From: Streptomyces sp. NBC_01197
GTDB taxonomy: Bacteria; Actinomycetota; Actinomycetes; Streptomycetales; Streptomycetaceae
Length of the DNA stretch: 64,000 nucleotides
Assembly: GCF_036010505.1 (NCBI RefSeq)
Contig: NZ_CP108570.1
Span: 16,465 to 80,464 of the forward strand
Reading direction: 5' to 3'
The translations under genes and the position numbers were made by a program. Positions within the stretch are counted from its first letter, which is position 1, and every line of letters begins with the position of its first letter. The notes beneath the pieces are model-generated. The model searched no databases. It saw nothing but the letters and a program-made list of their open reading frames with translations, and was not told where the DNA came from. Shown in pieces: positions 51,088-58,866 of the stretch.

Positions 51088-52269
51088 CTACAGGCGGGGG
51101 AACAGTGCCCGCGCCGCCTGCGGGTGGCGGTGCAGCATCCTCAGGAAGTCGCCCTGGAACGCTGCTCGTCCGGCGATTTCGGCGGGGCTCATGTCGCCCA
51201 CTCCCTTCTTCGTCTTGACGATCACTCCGTCCATGATGCTGATTCCCGCGCCTCCCAGATCGGAGAACACGTTGATACGCAGGTGCAGGAACACCTGCCC
51301 GTCCTGCTCGGCGATCGTTACCGCGTAGGCCAGGTCGGCGAGCGGGTAGACGTACGCCTTCCGTGACCGCTCCTCGGGCTCGGACAGAAGCTCGGGACGC
51401 AGACCCCGGAGGTAGTGTGCGAGCGCCGCCCGGGTCGCCGCCCTCAGCGGTACGTCAATCCCTTGCGGGTCGAACTCCCGGACCAAGGGCCGCCGCCACA
51501 TCCCGGCCGTGCCGGTGGTGCAGACGCGCATGATCTCGTCGTACATCCGCCGCAACTTGCGGTGGACGTAGGCCAGATCGGCAGGCAGATCCGGGCTGGC
51601 CAGGCTCTCCCAGCCCTGCGGAAGCCGGAACTGGGCCGTCGCGGTGGCCGTGTGGGTGGAGAGCGCCGGTACGGGTTCCAGAACCCTCAGTGCGTCCCCG
51701 TCCACGACGTCTGCACTGATCAGCGCGCCCAGTACGGACGCTTCCTCAATGATCCGGCGGGAGCGGACGGTGGAGAGACGACCCGCCCGCACGGCCCGCG
51801 CCTCGACGGCGGCGCGCTCTGCCTGCGTGCGCCCCACAAGGTGGGCGTGGAACCGCTTCTCGCCCTGGATGGACTCGCGGTCAACGGTGTGCGGGTCGTA
51901 GCTCCACGAGACGACCGGGCTCAACTCGTAGGCGTGGCAGTGCTCCGCGAACCGGGCCGCGATGACTCCCAACGCCTTGCCGAACTCTGGCGAGTGCTCG
52001 TGCAGCCCCGGACGCGGCGTGGCCCCGGCGGACATGAGCATCAGCTCATACAGAGCGTGCGGGCTGCGCTTGTCGGTCAGGGCGTACGCCTCATCGGCTG
52101 ACATGTTGATGTGGGCGTGCACGTTGGTCCAGCCGTAGACGTCGTGCACGGTGCCCATGCGCCGCAGGCCGTTGACGTACCCCGGGAATCCCTTCGCCGG
52201 GAGCGAGTCCACGACAGGGATATCCCTGCGTCGATTCTCCAGAGCGGCGGGGAGTAACTGACGGGTCAT
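51088..52269 (-). CDS. Protein of unknown function
   Basis: 393 residues from ATG 52269 behind GAAGGAAA. No family is recognised. Visible features: His-rich segments (TNVHAHINMSADEAY; RPGLHEHSPEFGKALGVIAARFAEHCHAYELSP; KRFHAHLVGRT) that could bind metal or nucleotide, and a C-terminal beta-rich domain (DGQVFLHLRINVFSDLGGAGISIMDGVIVKTKKGVGDMSPAEIAGRAAF). No membrane segment. It is flanked on both sides by hairpin arrays and preceded by the TGCTGTAAAGTTT motif. Confidence 0.72.
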   Translation of the reverse strand: MTRQLLPAALENRRRDIPVVDSLPAKGFPGYVNGLRRMGTVHDVYGWTNVHAHINMSADEAYALTDKRSPHALYELMLMSAGATPRPGLHEHSPEFGKALGVIAARFAEHCHAYELSPVVSWSYDPHTVDRESIQGEKRFHAHLVGRTQAERAAVEARAVRAGRLSTVRSRRIIEEASVLGALISADVVDGDALRVLEPVPALSTHTATATAQFRLPQGWESLASPDLPADLAYVHRKLRRMYDEIMRVCTTGTAGMWRRPLVREFDPQGIDVPLRAATRAALAHYLRGLRPELLSEPEERSRKAYVYPLADLAYAVTIAEQDGQVFLHLRINVFSDLGGAGISIMDGVIVKTKKGVGDMSPAEIAGRAAFQGDFLRMLHRHPQAARALFPRL

Positions 52270-52329
52270 TGGGTTTCCTTCCCTCGATGCTGGTCGCCGG
52301 TCGGGGTGTGCCACCCCTTCCGACAAGAC

Positions 52330-52344
52330 AAACTTTACAGCATT
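52330..52344 (-). promoter_or_regulatory. TGCTGTAAAGTTT motif upstream of the 52269 gene
   Basis: Minus-strand ATGCTGTAAAGTTT, 61 bp upstream of the start; see the copy at 50736-50752 and the related palindrome at 46474-46490. Confidence 0.45.
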
Positions 52345-52440
52345 TCGGCTCACAAGTCATCGAAAAGCCCAGGTCAGAGCCGGTTTATTGGCAGGGACGG
52401 TGGGGAGTGGCGGCAGTGGGGCACAGCAAAGGGCGGTGAT

Positions 52441-52605
52441 GGCTGGCCCGGTGCGCGCAGCTTGCTGCGCAGGGCCAGCCACCAGGCCGGTGAACGCGCC
52501 GAAGGCGCCCGGCCTGGCGTCCCGCGCTCGCGCGGGATGGTCTGGCGGTGAACGCGCCGAAGGCGCCCGCCAGACCACCCCGGAGGGCCGCCAGGCCCTC
52601 CGGGG
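52441..52605. repeat. Array of five GC-rich hairpins, two sharing one core
   Basis: Five stems in 165 bp: GGCTGGCCC/GGGCCAGCC (52441-52480); CCAGGCC/GGCCTGG (52482-52517); TCCCGCG-ctcg-CGCGGGA (52520-52537); GGTCTGGC/GCCAGACC (52539-52576); and a 12-bp stem with loop GCCA (52578-52605). The second and fourth share the same inner sequence, GGTGAACGCGCCGAAGGCGC, but have different outer stems that still pair. Confidence 0.72.
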
Positions 52606-53008
52606 CGTCCCCGCCCGACCTGTGACCCACTGCCGCCACCCCCACCGGGCCAAGAATGCTGCGCCTCACGAAGACCATGGCGCCCGCCTGCGCGGCGGTC
52701 TGTGAAAGGGCGTCCGAGGAAGCGTCAGCAGCGGGACCGAACCGAGCTGATCGGCTTTGCGGCCGCTGGGTTGTGGGCGGAGATCTCCTGACCGCGCCAG
52801 GATTCCGGCGCCGATATGGGGAGGAGTGACCGGCGCCCTGGTTCGCTGACGGATGGCTGGGCCCTACAGGAGATCCTCCTGGCCAGCCTTCGAGCGGCCC
52901 AGTCGCACGGCTTCCCGATCAGACCGGCAGGTGCGGCAGTGGCGCGGCCAGCGGGCGGGCGTGGGCGTCTTCCGGCGGGCGGGACGACTGTGCGGGAGAA
53001 TCGCGCCT

Positions 53009-53920
53009 GTGCCGACGTCTCCGAAGTTCTCCGCTATCACCGCGCTCGACGGGCTCCTCGACGACCTGGGCGTAAGCGAGGCCCGCCGGCGTCAGCTCCA
53101 CATGGTCCGCGGGGAACTGCAGCGGGCCCTGGACCGGGACGCACTGCCGGTCGCTGCCCGGCGCAGCCTGCAACGGCTCCTGGAGAAGGAATCGATCGAC
53201 CCGTACGTACGCCTCGCGGAGTCCGGAGCCCTGCGGCACCGCCGGATCGAGGGCGGATATCCGGCGACGTCGCCGCCGACGAACGAGATCCGGTGCAGGT
53301 GCATCGACCTGCTGCGCGAGGCGCTCGGCCTGCCCCCGCTGCATCTGGGTGGCGGCGAGGTCCAGCTGCAGCCCGTTCCGGAAGCCGCCACCCTGTCAGC
53401 GCTCTACCGCCAGCTCGACCAGTACCTCGGCGGCGAGATGTCCGCAGCCCAGACCCGGCTGACGGCCGTGCTCGCCCTGGAGCTGGACACCGCGGCACGC
53501 AGTGGAGAGTTGGTCAGCCTACGGACCACGCACCTCACGGAGGAGAACACCGCGGTACTCATCCGGCGAAGGCCGCAGCACGGCGTAGGGGACGACCAGG
53601 GCGAGGGGGAGTGGATCGAGACCTCGGCACTGACCCGGGCCGCGCTGGACCGGTGGCGCCCGATCCGGAAGGACCTCGTCGAGCGGGCACACGGCACGTC
53701 GAAGCTGTGGGTCTCGCTCTGGATGAACCACGACGGGCTCCTCGACGCCGAAGGCGGCACCGTCATCAGGCCGGCCGGAATGCCCCTGGAGGAGAACGGG
53801 CTGATCACCTCGTACCGCGTCGGACGCCTGCGGTACGAAGGGCTGCGCACCCTGCTGCCCCTCAAGCTGGACCGGCTGCGGCGCGCGGTTGACGCCGAAC
53901 GCCAGCGCACCGCCCTGTAG
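53009..53920 (+). CDS. Degenerate tyrosine-recombinase-like protein
   Basis: 303 residues from GTG 53009 (GGGAG upstream). LTAVLALELDTAARSGELVSLRTTHLTEEN matches the first catalytic Arg box of phage integrases. The expected later HxxR, H and nucleophilic Tyr boxes are not found; the C-terminus reads SYRVGRLRYEGLRTLLPLKLDRLRRAVDAERQRTAL. The N-terminus (TALDGLLDDLGVSEARRRQLHMVRGELQ) is helical. It may be a DNA-binding derivative that lost catalysis. Confidence 0.62.
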   Translation: MPTSPKFSAITALDGLLDDLGVSEARRRQLHMVRGELQRALDRDALPVAARRSLQRLLEKESIDPYVRLAESGALRHRRIEGGYPATSPPTNEIRCRCIDLLREALGLPPLHLGGGEVQLQPVPEAATLSALYRQLDQYLGGEMSAAQTRLTAVLALELDTAARSGELVSLRTTHLTEENTAVLIRRRPQHGVGDDQGEGEWIETSALTRAALDRWRPIRKDLVERAHGTSKLWVSLWMNHDGLLDAEGGTVIRPAGMPLEENGLITSYRVGRLRYEGLRTLLPLKLDRLRRAVDAERQRTAL

Positions 53921-54033
53921 TTCCATGTCGTTCTGCTGCCTGACCCGGTCTTTTGCTGTGTGGTGGCCGCGCCAAAGGACTTGTTATTAGAGAGAGAAGC
54001 ACTTGCCGCTCATCTGACCGAAGTCGTTTGTCC

Positions 54034-54132
54034 CGTCTCATTCGATCTTGCCGCCGGACAACTGTCCTGACCTGCGAAGCGACAACATCGAGTGAGACGC
54101 CGCAGTCCCGCCGTCTCACTTGATGTGGTCGC
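54034..54132. repeat. Repeats of ATCRARTGAGACG, including a 21-bp imperfect inverted repeat
   Basis: 54079-54099 and 54112-54132 are inverted copies matching at 19 of 21 bases. A third partial copy, CGTCTCATTCGAT, is at 54034-54046. The core AGTGAGACG also occurs in the hairpin at 10912-10970. A candidate binding site for a plasmid regulator or partition protein. Confidence 0.55.
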
Positions 54133-54205
54133 TCAGGCGCATTTTCAGAGCGGACGGCCTTCAGACAGCAGCTCGTTGAGGGCGGATCTATGGAACCGAA
54201 GCAGG

Positions 54206-54409
54206 TCAGGCGGGCGGCTGGACGCTGCCGAGTACCCCGCGCTCGCGCAGCAGGGCGAGGTGGTCCAGCCCGCCCGGCCGGTACAGCGGGCCCGCCTCGA
54301 CGTCGGCCTCGGCCGCGCGCACTCGGCGGGTGGCTCCGAGGTCGGGCTGGGGGGTGGCGGACGTCTGGGGCTGCGGACCGTGGCCCAGCGGCCGGCGCGG
54401 GGTGCTCAT
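54206..54409 (-). CDS. Small protein downstream of the long operon
   Basis: 67 residues from ATG 54409: MSTPRRPLGHGPQPQTSATPQPDLGATRRVRAAEADVEAGPLYRPGGLDHLALLRERGVLGSVQPPA. No motif; weak ribosome site. The upstream terminator (54431-54461) separates it from the long operon. Codon use is consistent with coding but support is modest. Confidence 0.4.
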   Translation of the reverse strand: MSTPRRPLGHGPQPQTSATPQPDLGATRRVRAAEADVEAGPLYRPGGLDHLALLRERGVLGSVQPPA

Positions 54410-54430
54410 GGTGGAACCGTACTCATACGT

Positions 54431-54461
54431 AGAAAGCCCCGGCGGGAAGCCGGGGCTTTCT
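54431..54461 (-). terminator. Terminator of the 13-gene operon
   Basis: AGAAAGCCCCGGC-GGGAA-GCCGGGGCTTTCT, a 13-bp stem, 15 bp after the stop at 54476. An A/T run at the stem base fits intrinsic termination in both directions. Confidence 0.88.
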
Positions 54462-54475
54462 ATGCTGCTGGGCTG

Positions 54476-54997
54476 TCAGATCTCGATCTCGTGCTCGTCG
54501 TCCGGTGCCGCGTGGCGCTGGGCGTACAGCTCGTCGACCGTGTTGTCGCTCCAAGTGCCGGACTGTTCGATGGACTCTGCCAGGGGAATGCCCACGTCCT
54601 GCAGGATCTGCGTCGACATCTGATCGACAACGATGTTGAACCGTTCCTCAACGCCAGGCTGGTTGTTGTTGCTGCTGAGCGGGTCGTACCCACCCTGTTC
54701 CACCGGGTTCTGCTCCCAGTACATGCGCAGTGCCTGGTCGCGGGCCGCCCACCCTGCCCGTTCGGCGGGGCTGACCGGCTCGGCGGGCGCCGCCGGGATC
54801 TCGCCCGAGGCTTCGGCGGCCGGGACGACCATCTCGTCCCACATGCACTCGGCGTACTCGGGATCCTGGCCGGACTCCTCGATGTACCGCTGGCGCTGGG
54901 CATCGCCATACCCGGCGGCATCCAGCTGCTGCTCGTAGGTCGGTGCGTCGGTCACGGTGGCCGGTGCCCACGGGTCGTTGCTCTGGTCGGTGCTCAC
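54476..54997 (-). CDS. Acidic protein with HEIEI tail
   Basis: 173 residues, strongly acidic. TYEQQLDAAGYGDAQRQRYIEESGQDPEYAECMWDEMVVPAAEASGEIP and ERFNIVVDQMSTQILQDVGIPLAESIEQSGTWSDNTVDELYAQRH suggest helical bundles. It ends DDEHEIEI. That tail resembles those of three other products of this operon. The start overlaps the preceding stop by 4 bp. No family recognised. It is the last gene of the operon. Confidence 0.75.
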   Translation of the reverse strand: MSTDQSNDPWAPATVTDAPTYEQQLDAAGYGDAQRQRYIEESGQDPEYAECMWDEMVVPAAEASGEIPAAPAEPVSPAERAGWAARDQALRMYWEQNPVEQGGYDPLSSNNNQPGVEERFNIVVDQMSTQILQDVGIPLAESIEQSGTWSDNTVDELYAQRHAAPDDEHEIEI

Positions 54998-55371
54998 AGT
55001 GCGATCTCCTCTTCGTCGATGTCCCGGTCGGTGCTGGCCTTGTCGGCGGCCGGAAGCGGCTCGAAGTGCCGCGTGTGGGTGGCATGGTCAAGTCCTCGTC
55101 CGGTGAATCCCCGGTCGCCGTCGCCGCGGTGTTCGCGCTCGGCCTCGGTGATCTCGCGGGTGCTGGCTCCCGCGGCGCTGACCAGGTGCCGGGCGTGCGC
55201 GGCCTGCGTCTCGTAGACGGCGATCTGCCCGGCCGTGACCTCCCGGCCGGCAGACACCTGCTGGTCCAGTTCGCGGCCGGTCTTGTCGAGTGCGGAGAGA
55301 ACCGGCATCAGGCCGCTGATCTCCTCCTGGTGTGCGAGTTCCTTTGCGTCGGGCTCTGTGGTGTCGCTCAT
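54994..55371 (-). CDS. Acidic helical protein with EEEIAL tail
   Basis: 125 residues from ATG 55371 with AAGGAAG upstream. It is mainly helix (EISGLMPVLSALDKTGRELDQQVSAGREVTAGQIAVYETQAAHARHLVSAAG) and ends RDIDEEEIAL. There are 29 bp between it and the preceding gene, the longest gap in the lower part of the operon. The function is unknown. The tail matches the acidic/hydrophobic pattern of its neighbours. Confidence 0.75.
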   Translation of the reverse strand: MSDTTEPDAKELAHQEEISGLMPVLSALDKTGRELDQQVSAGREVTAGQIAVYETQAAHARHLVSAAGASTREITEAEREHRGDGDRGFTGRGLDHATHTRHFEPLPAADKASTDRDIDEEEIAL

Positions 55372-55400
55372 CGGCGTTCTTCCTTCTGGAGTAGGGGGGG

Positions 55401-56057
55401 TCACAGGTCGATGTCTTCGTCGAAGTCCTGCTCCTGGGAAGGCATCTGGTCAGCAGGCGTCGCGGAGAGGGCAGGTGCTACGTAGCCGGGCACCTCGTGG
55501 TCCGGAGGGTTCAGCTCCGCGCTGGTGGGCAGCCACAGCGAGCCGTCGAGCTGGAAGTCGCCCATAGCGGCGCGGACGTCGGCTCCGACAAGTCGGTCCC
55601 CCCGGTCGGCGAGCGCCTGCGCCACGTTGTGGGAGGCGTCGCGGAATCCGGGGCTGTGCAAAATCTGCAAAGCATTGTCGTAGGCAATGTCCGGGTCGAG
55701 GCGGTAGCCGGCAGAGGCTGCCTCCGGGACGACGACGTTGCGCACGATCTCCCGATCGTTGTAGCCGCACGCGAGTGTGGACCCGTGGGCAAGATGCTCG
55801 TCGTAGCCGCGCTCGCGCAGCTCCTGGGCCCCGCCCTCGGCTCCGATCAGGTACACCACAGACTGCAGTTGGGAGTCCCCAGCTCCGTTGCGGTACTGCC
55901 CTCCGTGTGTGACGGAGCGGTCTACGTTGGCCCATACGTCCGTCACCGGGATGCCAAGCGCCTCGCTCGCGGTGACGTGGCTGCTCTCGTGCATCCGGGT
56001 CATGGCCGCCCAGTCCCGTGGATGGACGGCACGCTCCCAACCCTTGGACGGGATCAT
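55401..56057 (-). CDS. HExxH-motif protein (M41-like zincin?) with DEDIDL tail
   Basis: 218 residues. AAMTRMHESSHVTASEALGIPV (about 17-38) contains HESSH, the HExxH zinc motif as in FtsH-type HEAGH. A downstream ALADRGDRLVGADVRAAMGDF helix could supply further ligands. ECGAQ-like YLIGAEGGAQELRERG and NDREIVRNVV resemble the helical M41 domain. There is no ATPase or membrane part. It ends QDFDEDIDL, close to SSB-type acidic tails. The start overlaps the stop of the membrane gene (ATGA). Protease activity is inference. Confidence 0.68.
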   Translation of the reverse strand: MIPSKGWERAVHPRDWAAMTRMHESSHVTASEALGIPVTDVWANVDRSVTHGGQYRNGAGDSQLQSVVYLIGAEGGAQELRERGYDEHLAHGSTLACGYNDREIVRNVVVPEAASAGYRLDPDIAYDNALQILHSPGFRDASHNVAQALADRGDRLVGADVRAAMGDFQLDGSLWLPTSAELNPPDHEVPGYVAPALSATPADQMPSQEQDFDEDIDL

Positions 56058-56815
56058 GTGAGGCGCTCCTCACGCTCAGCGGCGGCCAGCTCGACGGGCG
56101 CCCCGTGACCTGCGGCCTTGAGCAACGCGGCGACGTTCAGCTCGTCGCCCGGCTCGATGACCCGGCTGTCGCGGGCGTCGCTCGCGGCGACCAGGGCCTC
56201 GACGCTCTTGCTGATGGCCTCGACCCGGGCCACCTCGGTGCGGTGCTCCCACACCTTCTCGGCGACGCGGGTCTGGCCCTCGATCATGGCGACGGCCACC
56301 TCGGTGCGGGCCTCCGTCTCCGCCATGACGCGCTCGTGGCGCTGCTCGCGCTCCAGGCGGCGGTCGCCGCGCCACAGCGGGGCGCACACGGCGTAGACCG
56401 CTGCGGTGCCGACCAGCCACAGCAGGGCGCGAAGTGCGGAGTCCGGTGTCCAGGCGGCCACGCCCAGCAGGGCGAGGGTCCCGCCGGCGGCGAACGCGAA
56501 CCGGGTGGTCTCCGCCTCGCCGTGCTGCTTGGCGGCCGACACGGTGCCCGCCGCGGCGGCGAGGGCGGCCAGCCCTCCGCTGATCCACAGCGGCTGGGTC
56601 GAGCCGTCGGGCAGCTGCTCGTGCCAGCCCCACGCCAGCGCGGTCGCCGCGGTGGTGACCAGTCCGGGCGCGAGGCGGCCGAAGTGCTCCCACAGGGCGC
56701 GGCCGGGGGACTTCACCGGCGGCAGGGGCTCGACGCTGGGCAGGTACGGGGCGGTGATCTGCTGCTCGCGGCTGATCAGGTAGGTGGTCGGGTCGAAGGG
56801 GGTGGGCTCGTTCAT
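56054..56815 (-). CDS. Membrane protein with coiled-coil tail
   Basis: 253 residues. Three to four hydrophobic helices between about 48 and 148 (LVTTAATALAWGW, SGGLAALAAAAGTVSAAKQ, FAFAAGGTLALLGVAAW, ALLWLVGTAAVYAVCAPLW). They are followed by a long charged helix (DRRLEREQRHERVMAETEARTEVAVAMIEGQTRVAEKVWEHRTEVARVEAISKSVEALVA). This layout is common for Streptomyces plasmid transfer-associated proteins. It has no acidic tail. Confidence 0.72.
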   Translation of the reverse strand: MNEPTPFDPTTYLISREQQITAPYLPSVEPLPPVKSPGRALWEHFGRLAPGLVTTAATALAWGWHEQLPDGSTQPLWISGGLAALAAAAGTVSAAKQHGEAETTRFAFAAGGTLALLGVAAWTPDSALRALLWLVGTAAVYAVCAPLWRGDRRLEREQRHERVMAETEARTEVAVAMIEGQTRVAEKVWEHRTEVARVEAISKSVEALVAASDARDSRVIEPGDELNVAALLKAAGHGAPVELAAAEREERLT

Positions 56816-56819
56816 GGGG

Positions 56820-57908
56820 TCACATCTCCATCTCGTGCTGGTGGGCGGGGGCGTCGGGGGTGTGGGCGGGAGCCGGTGGGGCGGGCTCCTTGTCGCTGGC
56901 CAGCTCCGGCTCGCGTTCGGCGTGCTGGATGCGCTGGTGGTCGGCGGCGACGGGCTCCAGCGCCTGACCGGCGTGGTCGACCAGGGCGGAGACCGGAAGG
57001 GCCGGGTGGCGGGCGTAGTTGCGCAGGTCGTGACCGGCTGCGTCGAGCCGGTCGAGGGCGGCGGTGTGCAGGACCTGCGCGGCGGTGTAGGCGGCGGTGC
57101 CGCCCATCCCGGCCTCCTGCAGCTCGGCGAGGACCTGGTCGCTGGGCTGCGGCCCGGGGTGGCGCTGGGCCTCCCACGCGACGGTCAGCGGGTCGATGGG
57201 GGCGTGCCGCTCGTCGAGCGTGCGCATCGCCTGGTAGACGGCGGCCAGCTGCGGGTGGGAGAAGTCCCGGTCCTCCAGCCAGCCGGTGACCTCGTGCAGT
57301 TGGCGGGGTTCGTAGAGCAGGGAGGCGACGGTCTCGCCCTCGGCTTGGATGTCGACCCGGGCCTGCTCGGTGCGGGGCACCGGGGTGACCTCCTGCTCGG
57401 GCGTGGTGTCGAGCAGGTTGCGCACGGTCTCCGGTGCGGTCTTCCAGGCGGCGTCCAGCTGGGCGAGGCGCTGACCGGTCTTGTCGGCCTGCTCCAGTGC
57501 CTTGAGCGCCTGGTCGACCTCGGCCTGTCGGGCGGTGGCCCGCAGCGTCTCGCCGGCGTGTTCGACGGCCCGGTGGATCGCGGCCTCCAGCACCATCCCG
57601 CCGTACAGCGGGGCAGTGCGGGGGTTCGGGCAGACGCTGGCGTTGGCGAGGACGGACAGGCGGGAGGGGGTGAGGGTCTGCCGGATGCCCGGCTCCTCGA
57701 TCTTCGCCACGGCGGCGGTGACGGCGGCCGGGACGTCGTTCGGGGCGACCTTGGAGAAGTCGATCGAGTGCAGCGTCTGCCACAAGGCGGCGTAGTCCGG
57801 GCGGGAGAAGGTCCCCGGCGGTATCCAGCGCATCGAGGGCAGCGCCTCGGGGCGGTGCAGCATCGCCCCGAGCAGCGCTTCCTCGGCCTTGAGCGTCAGC
57901 TTCTTCAC
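56820..57908 (-). CDS. DnaB N-terminal-like protein without motor domain, HEMEM tail
   Basis: 362 residues from GTG 57908, overlapping the DUF1643 stop (GTGA). Residues about 1-110 (LKAEEALLGAMLHRPEALPSMRWIPPGTFSRPDYAALWQTLHSIDF) and about 195-310 (EGETVASLLYEPRQLHEVTGWLEDRDFSHPQLAAVYQAMRTLDERHAPIDPLTVAWEAQRH) each resemble the DnaB helicase N-terminal helical domain. No Walker motifs follow. It ends PAHQHEMEM. It could bind DnaB or primase and modulate replication of the incoming strand; that is inference. Confidence 0.72.
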   Translation of the reverse strand: MKKLTLKAEEALLGAMLHRPEALPSMRWIPPGTFSRPDYAALWQTLHSIDFSKVAPNDVPAAVTAAVAKIEEPGIRQTLTPSRLSVLANASVCPNPRTAPLYGGMVLEAAIHRAVEHAGETLRATARQAEVDQALKALEQADKTGQRLAQLDAAWKTAPETVRNLLDTTPEQEVTPVPRTEQARVDIQAEGETVASLLYEPRQLHEVTGWLEDRDFSHPQLAAVYQAMRTLDERHAPIDPLTVAWEAQRHPGPQPSDQVLAELQEAGMGGTAAYTAAQVLHTAALDRLDAAGHDLRNYARHPALPVSALVDHAGQALEPVAADHQRIQHAEREPELASDKEPAPPAPAHTPDAPAHQHEMEM

Positions 57909-58450
57909 CGGGCCACCCCGCCCGGCTCGTACGGGTGCAGGGGCGCGACCGCCGGGAGGTAGAGCGGGTGGCGCGGGTGCCCGGCCTTGGTGGTGCCCAG
58001 GGCCCACAGCCGGGCGCCGTGGGCCTTCTCGACGATGGCGGCGCGCTGGAGCCTGCCCCACGCTCCCCAGCCGAGGGTGAGGTCGTGGGCGGTCTCGGCG
58101 AGCAGCTGCAGCAGCGCGTCGTTGTGGGCGCCGACCGTGTCCAGCAGCCCGGTGGTAAGGACGCTGGGGTCGGTGGACCGGACGGCGAACAGGTTGGCCA
58201 GCACCAGCCCGCCGCAACGGTCGCGCTGGGCGAAGCCGACCAGTCGCCGGACCGTGGGGTCGTCCTGGTCGGCGGTGGCCATCGACGGGTTGAGTAGGAC
58301 GTAGACCCAGTGCGGGCCGGGTACCCAGGTGCGCGTCAGGGCGTAGCGGTGGACCAGGTCGGGGCTGAACACGGCGGTGCCGGCGTCGCCCTGCTGATGG
58401 GTCAGGCCTTGGTCGGCGGCCCATGCCTGGATCTGCTCGGGCAGCGTCAC
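57905..58450 (-). CDS. DUF1643 family protein
   Basis: 181 residues. RYALTRTWVPGPHWVYVLLNPSMATADQDDPTVRRLVGFAQRDRCGGLVLANLFAVRSTDP (about 35-95) is the DUF1643 signature. The rest, LGWGAWGRLQ...ARLWALGTTKAGHPRHPLYLP, is also typical. The family is common in phages and mobile elements; its biochemistry is unsettled. GTGA overlap with DUF4326 upstream. Confidence 0.88.
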   Translation of the reverse strand: MTLPEQIQAWAADQGLTHQQGDAGTAVFSPDLVHRYALTRTWVPGPHWVYVLLNPSMATADQDDPTVRRLVGFAQRDRCGGLVLANLFAVRSTDPSVLTTGLLDTVGAHNDALLQLLAETAHDLTLGWGAWGRLQRAAIVEKAHGARLWALGTTKAGHPRHPLYLPAVAPLHPYEPGGVAR

Positions 58451-58866
58451 GGCGTCACCTCCGCCGCGTCCGCCAGCTCTGCGAGCACGCGTGCGTGGCA
58501 CGGCTCGCCCTCGGGGCACCAGCAGCCCAGCCGCTGGCCCTTGAGCCGGGGAAGCTCGCGGGCGACCAGGTCGCGGTGCTGGTCGAGCCACACGCGGTAC
58601 TTGGCGACGACGTCCTCGGCGGTGCCGTGCTTGCCCACCTTGAAGGGGTTGGCGAGCAGGTGACCGGCGAGGTGCCATCCGCCCTGGTACATCGGGCGGC
58701 CGACGTAGACGACGCCCTCGATCTCGGGGTCGTCGCGGCGGCCCTTGAGGCACACCACGGTGGTGGGCCCGGTGGCGGCGACCTGCTCCTGATGCTCCTC
58801 CTCGAAGAGGTCGAGGCCCAGCTGCAGCCCGCCGTTCATCTCCGGATCGAAGGACTTCGGGGTCAT
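58447..58866 (-). CDS. DUF4326 family protein
   Basis: 139 residues. VVYVGRPMYQGGWHLAGHLLANPFKVGKHGTAEDVVAKYRVWLDQHRDLVARELPRLKGQRLGCWCPEGEPCHARVLAELAD matches DUF4326, including NPFKVG and the LGCWCxxxxPCH cysteine/histidine cluster. The function is not known; it is frequent in phages. It overlaps the methyltransferase gene by 4 bp. Confidence 0.9.
   Translation of the reverse strand: MTPKSFDPEMNGGLQLGLDLFEEEHQEQVAATGPTTVVCLKGRRDDPEIEGVVYVGRPMYQGGWHLAGHLLANPFKVGKHGTAEDVVAKYRVWLDQHRDLVARELPRLKGQRLGCWCPEGEPCHARVLAELADAAEVTP

Larger units (their letters stand above)
52270..53008. other. Intergenic region holding a hairpin array
   Basis: About 740 bp between divergent genes. The first 75 bp hold the promoter motif and 52441-52605 the hairpin array. 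The remainder, 52606-53008, has open frames on both strands without convincing starts. Confidence 0.45.

Noticed and set aside
54092..55216. 374-codon + strand frame
   Set aside because: Antisense to the two acidic-tail genes, which have overlapping starts and ribosome sites on the minus strand.
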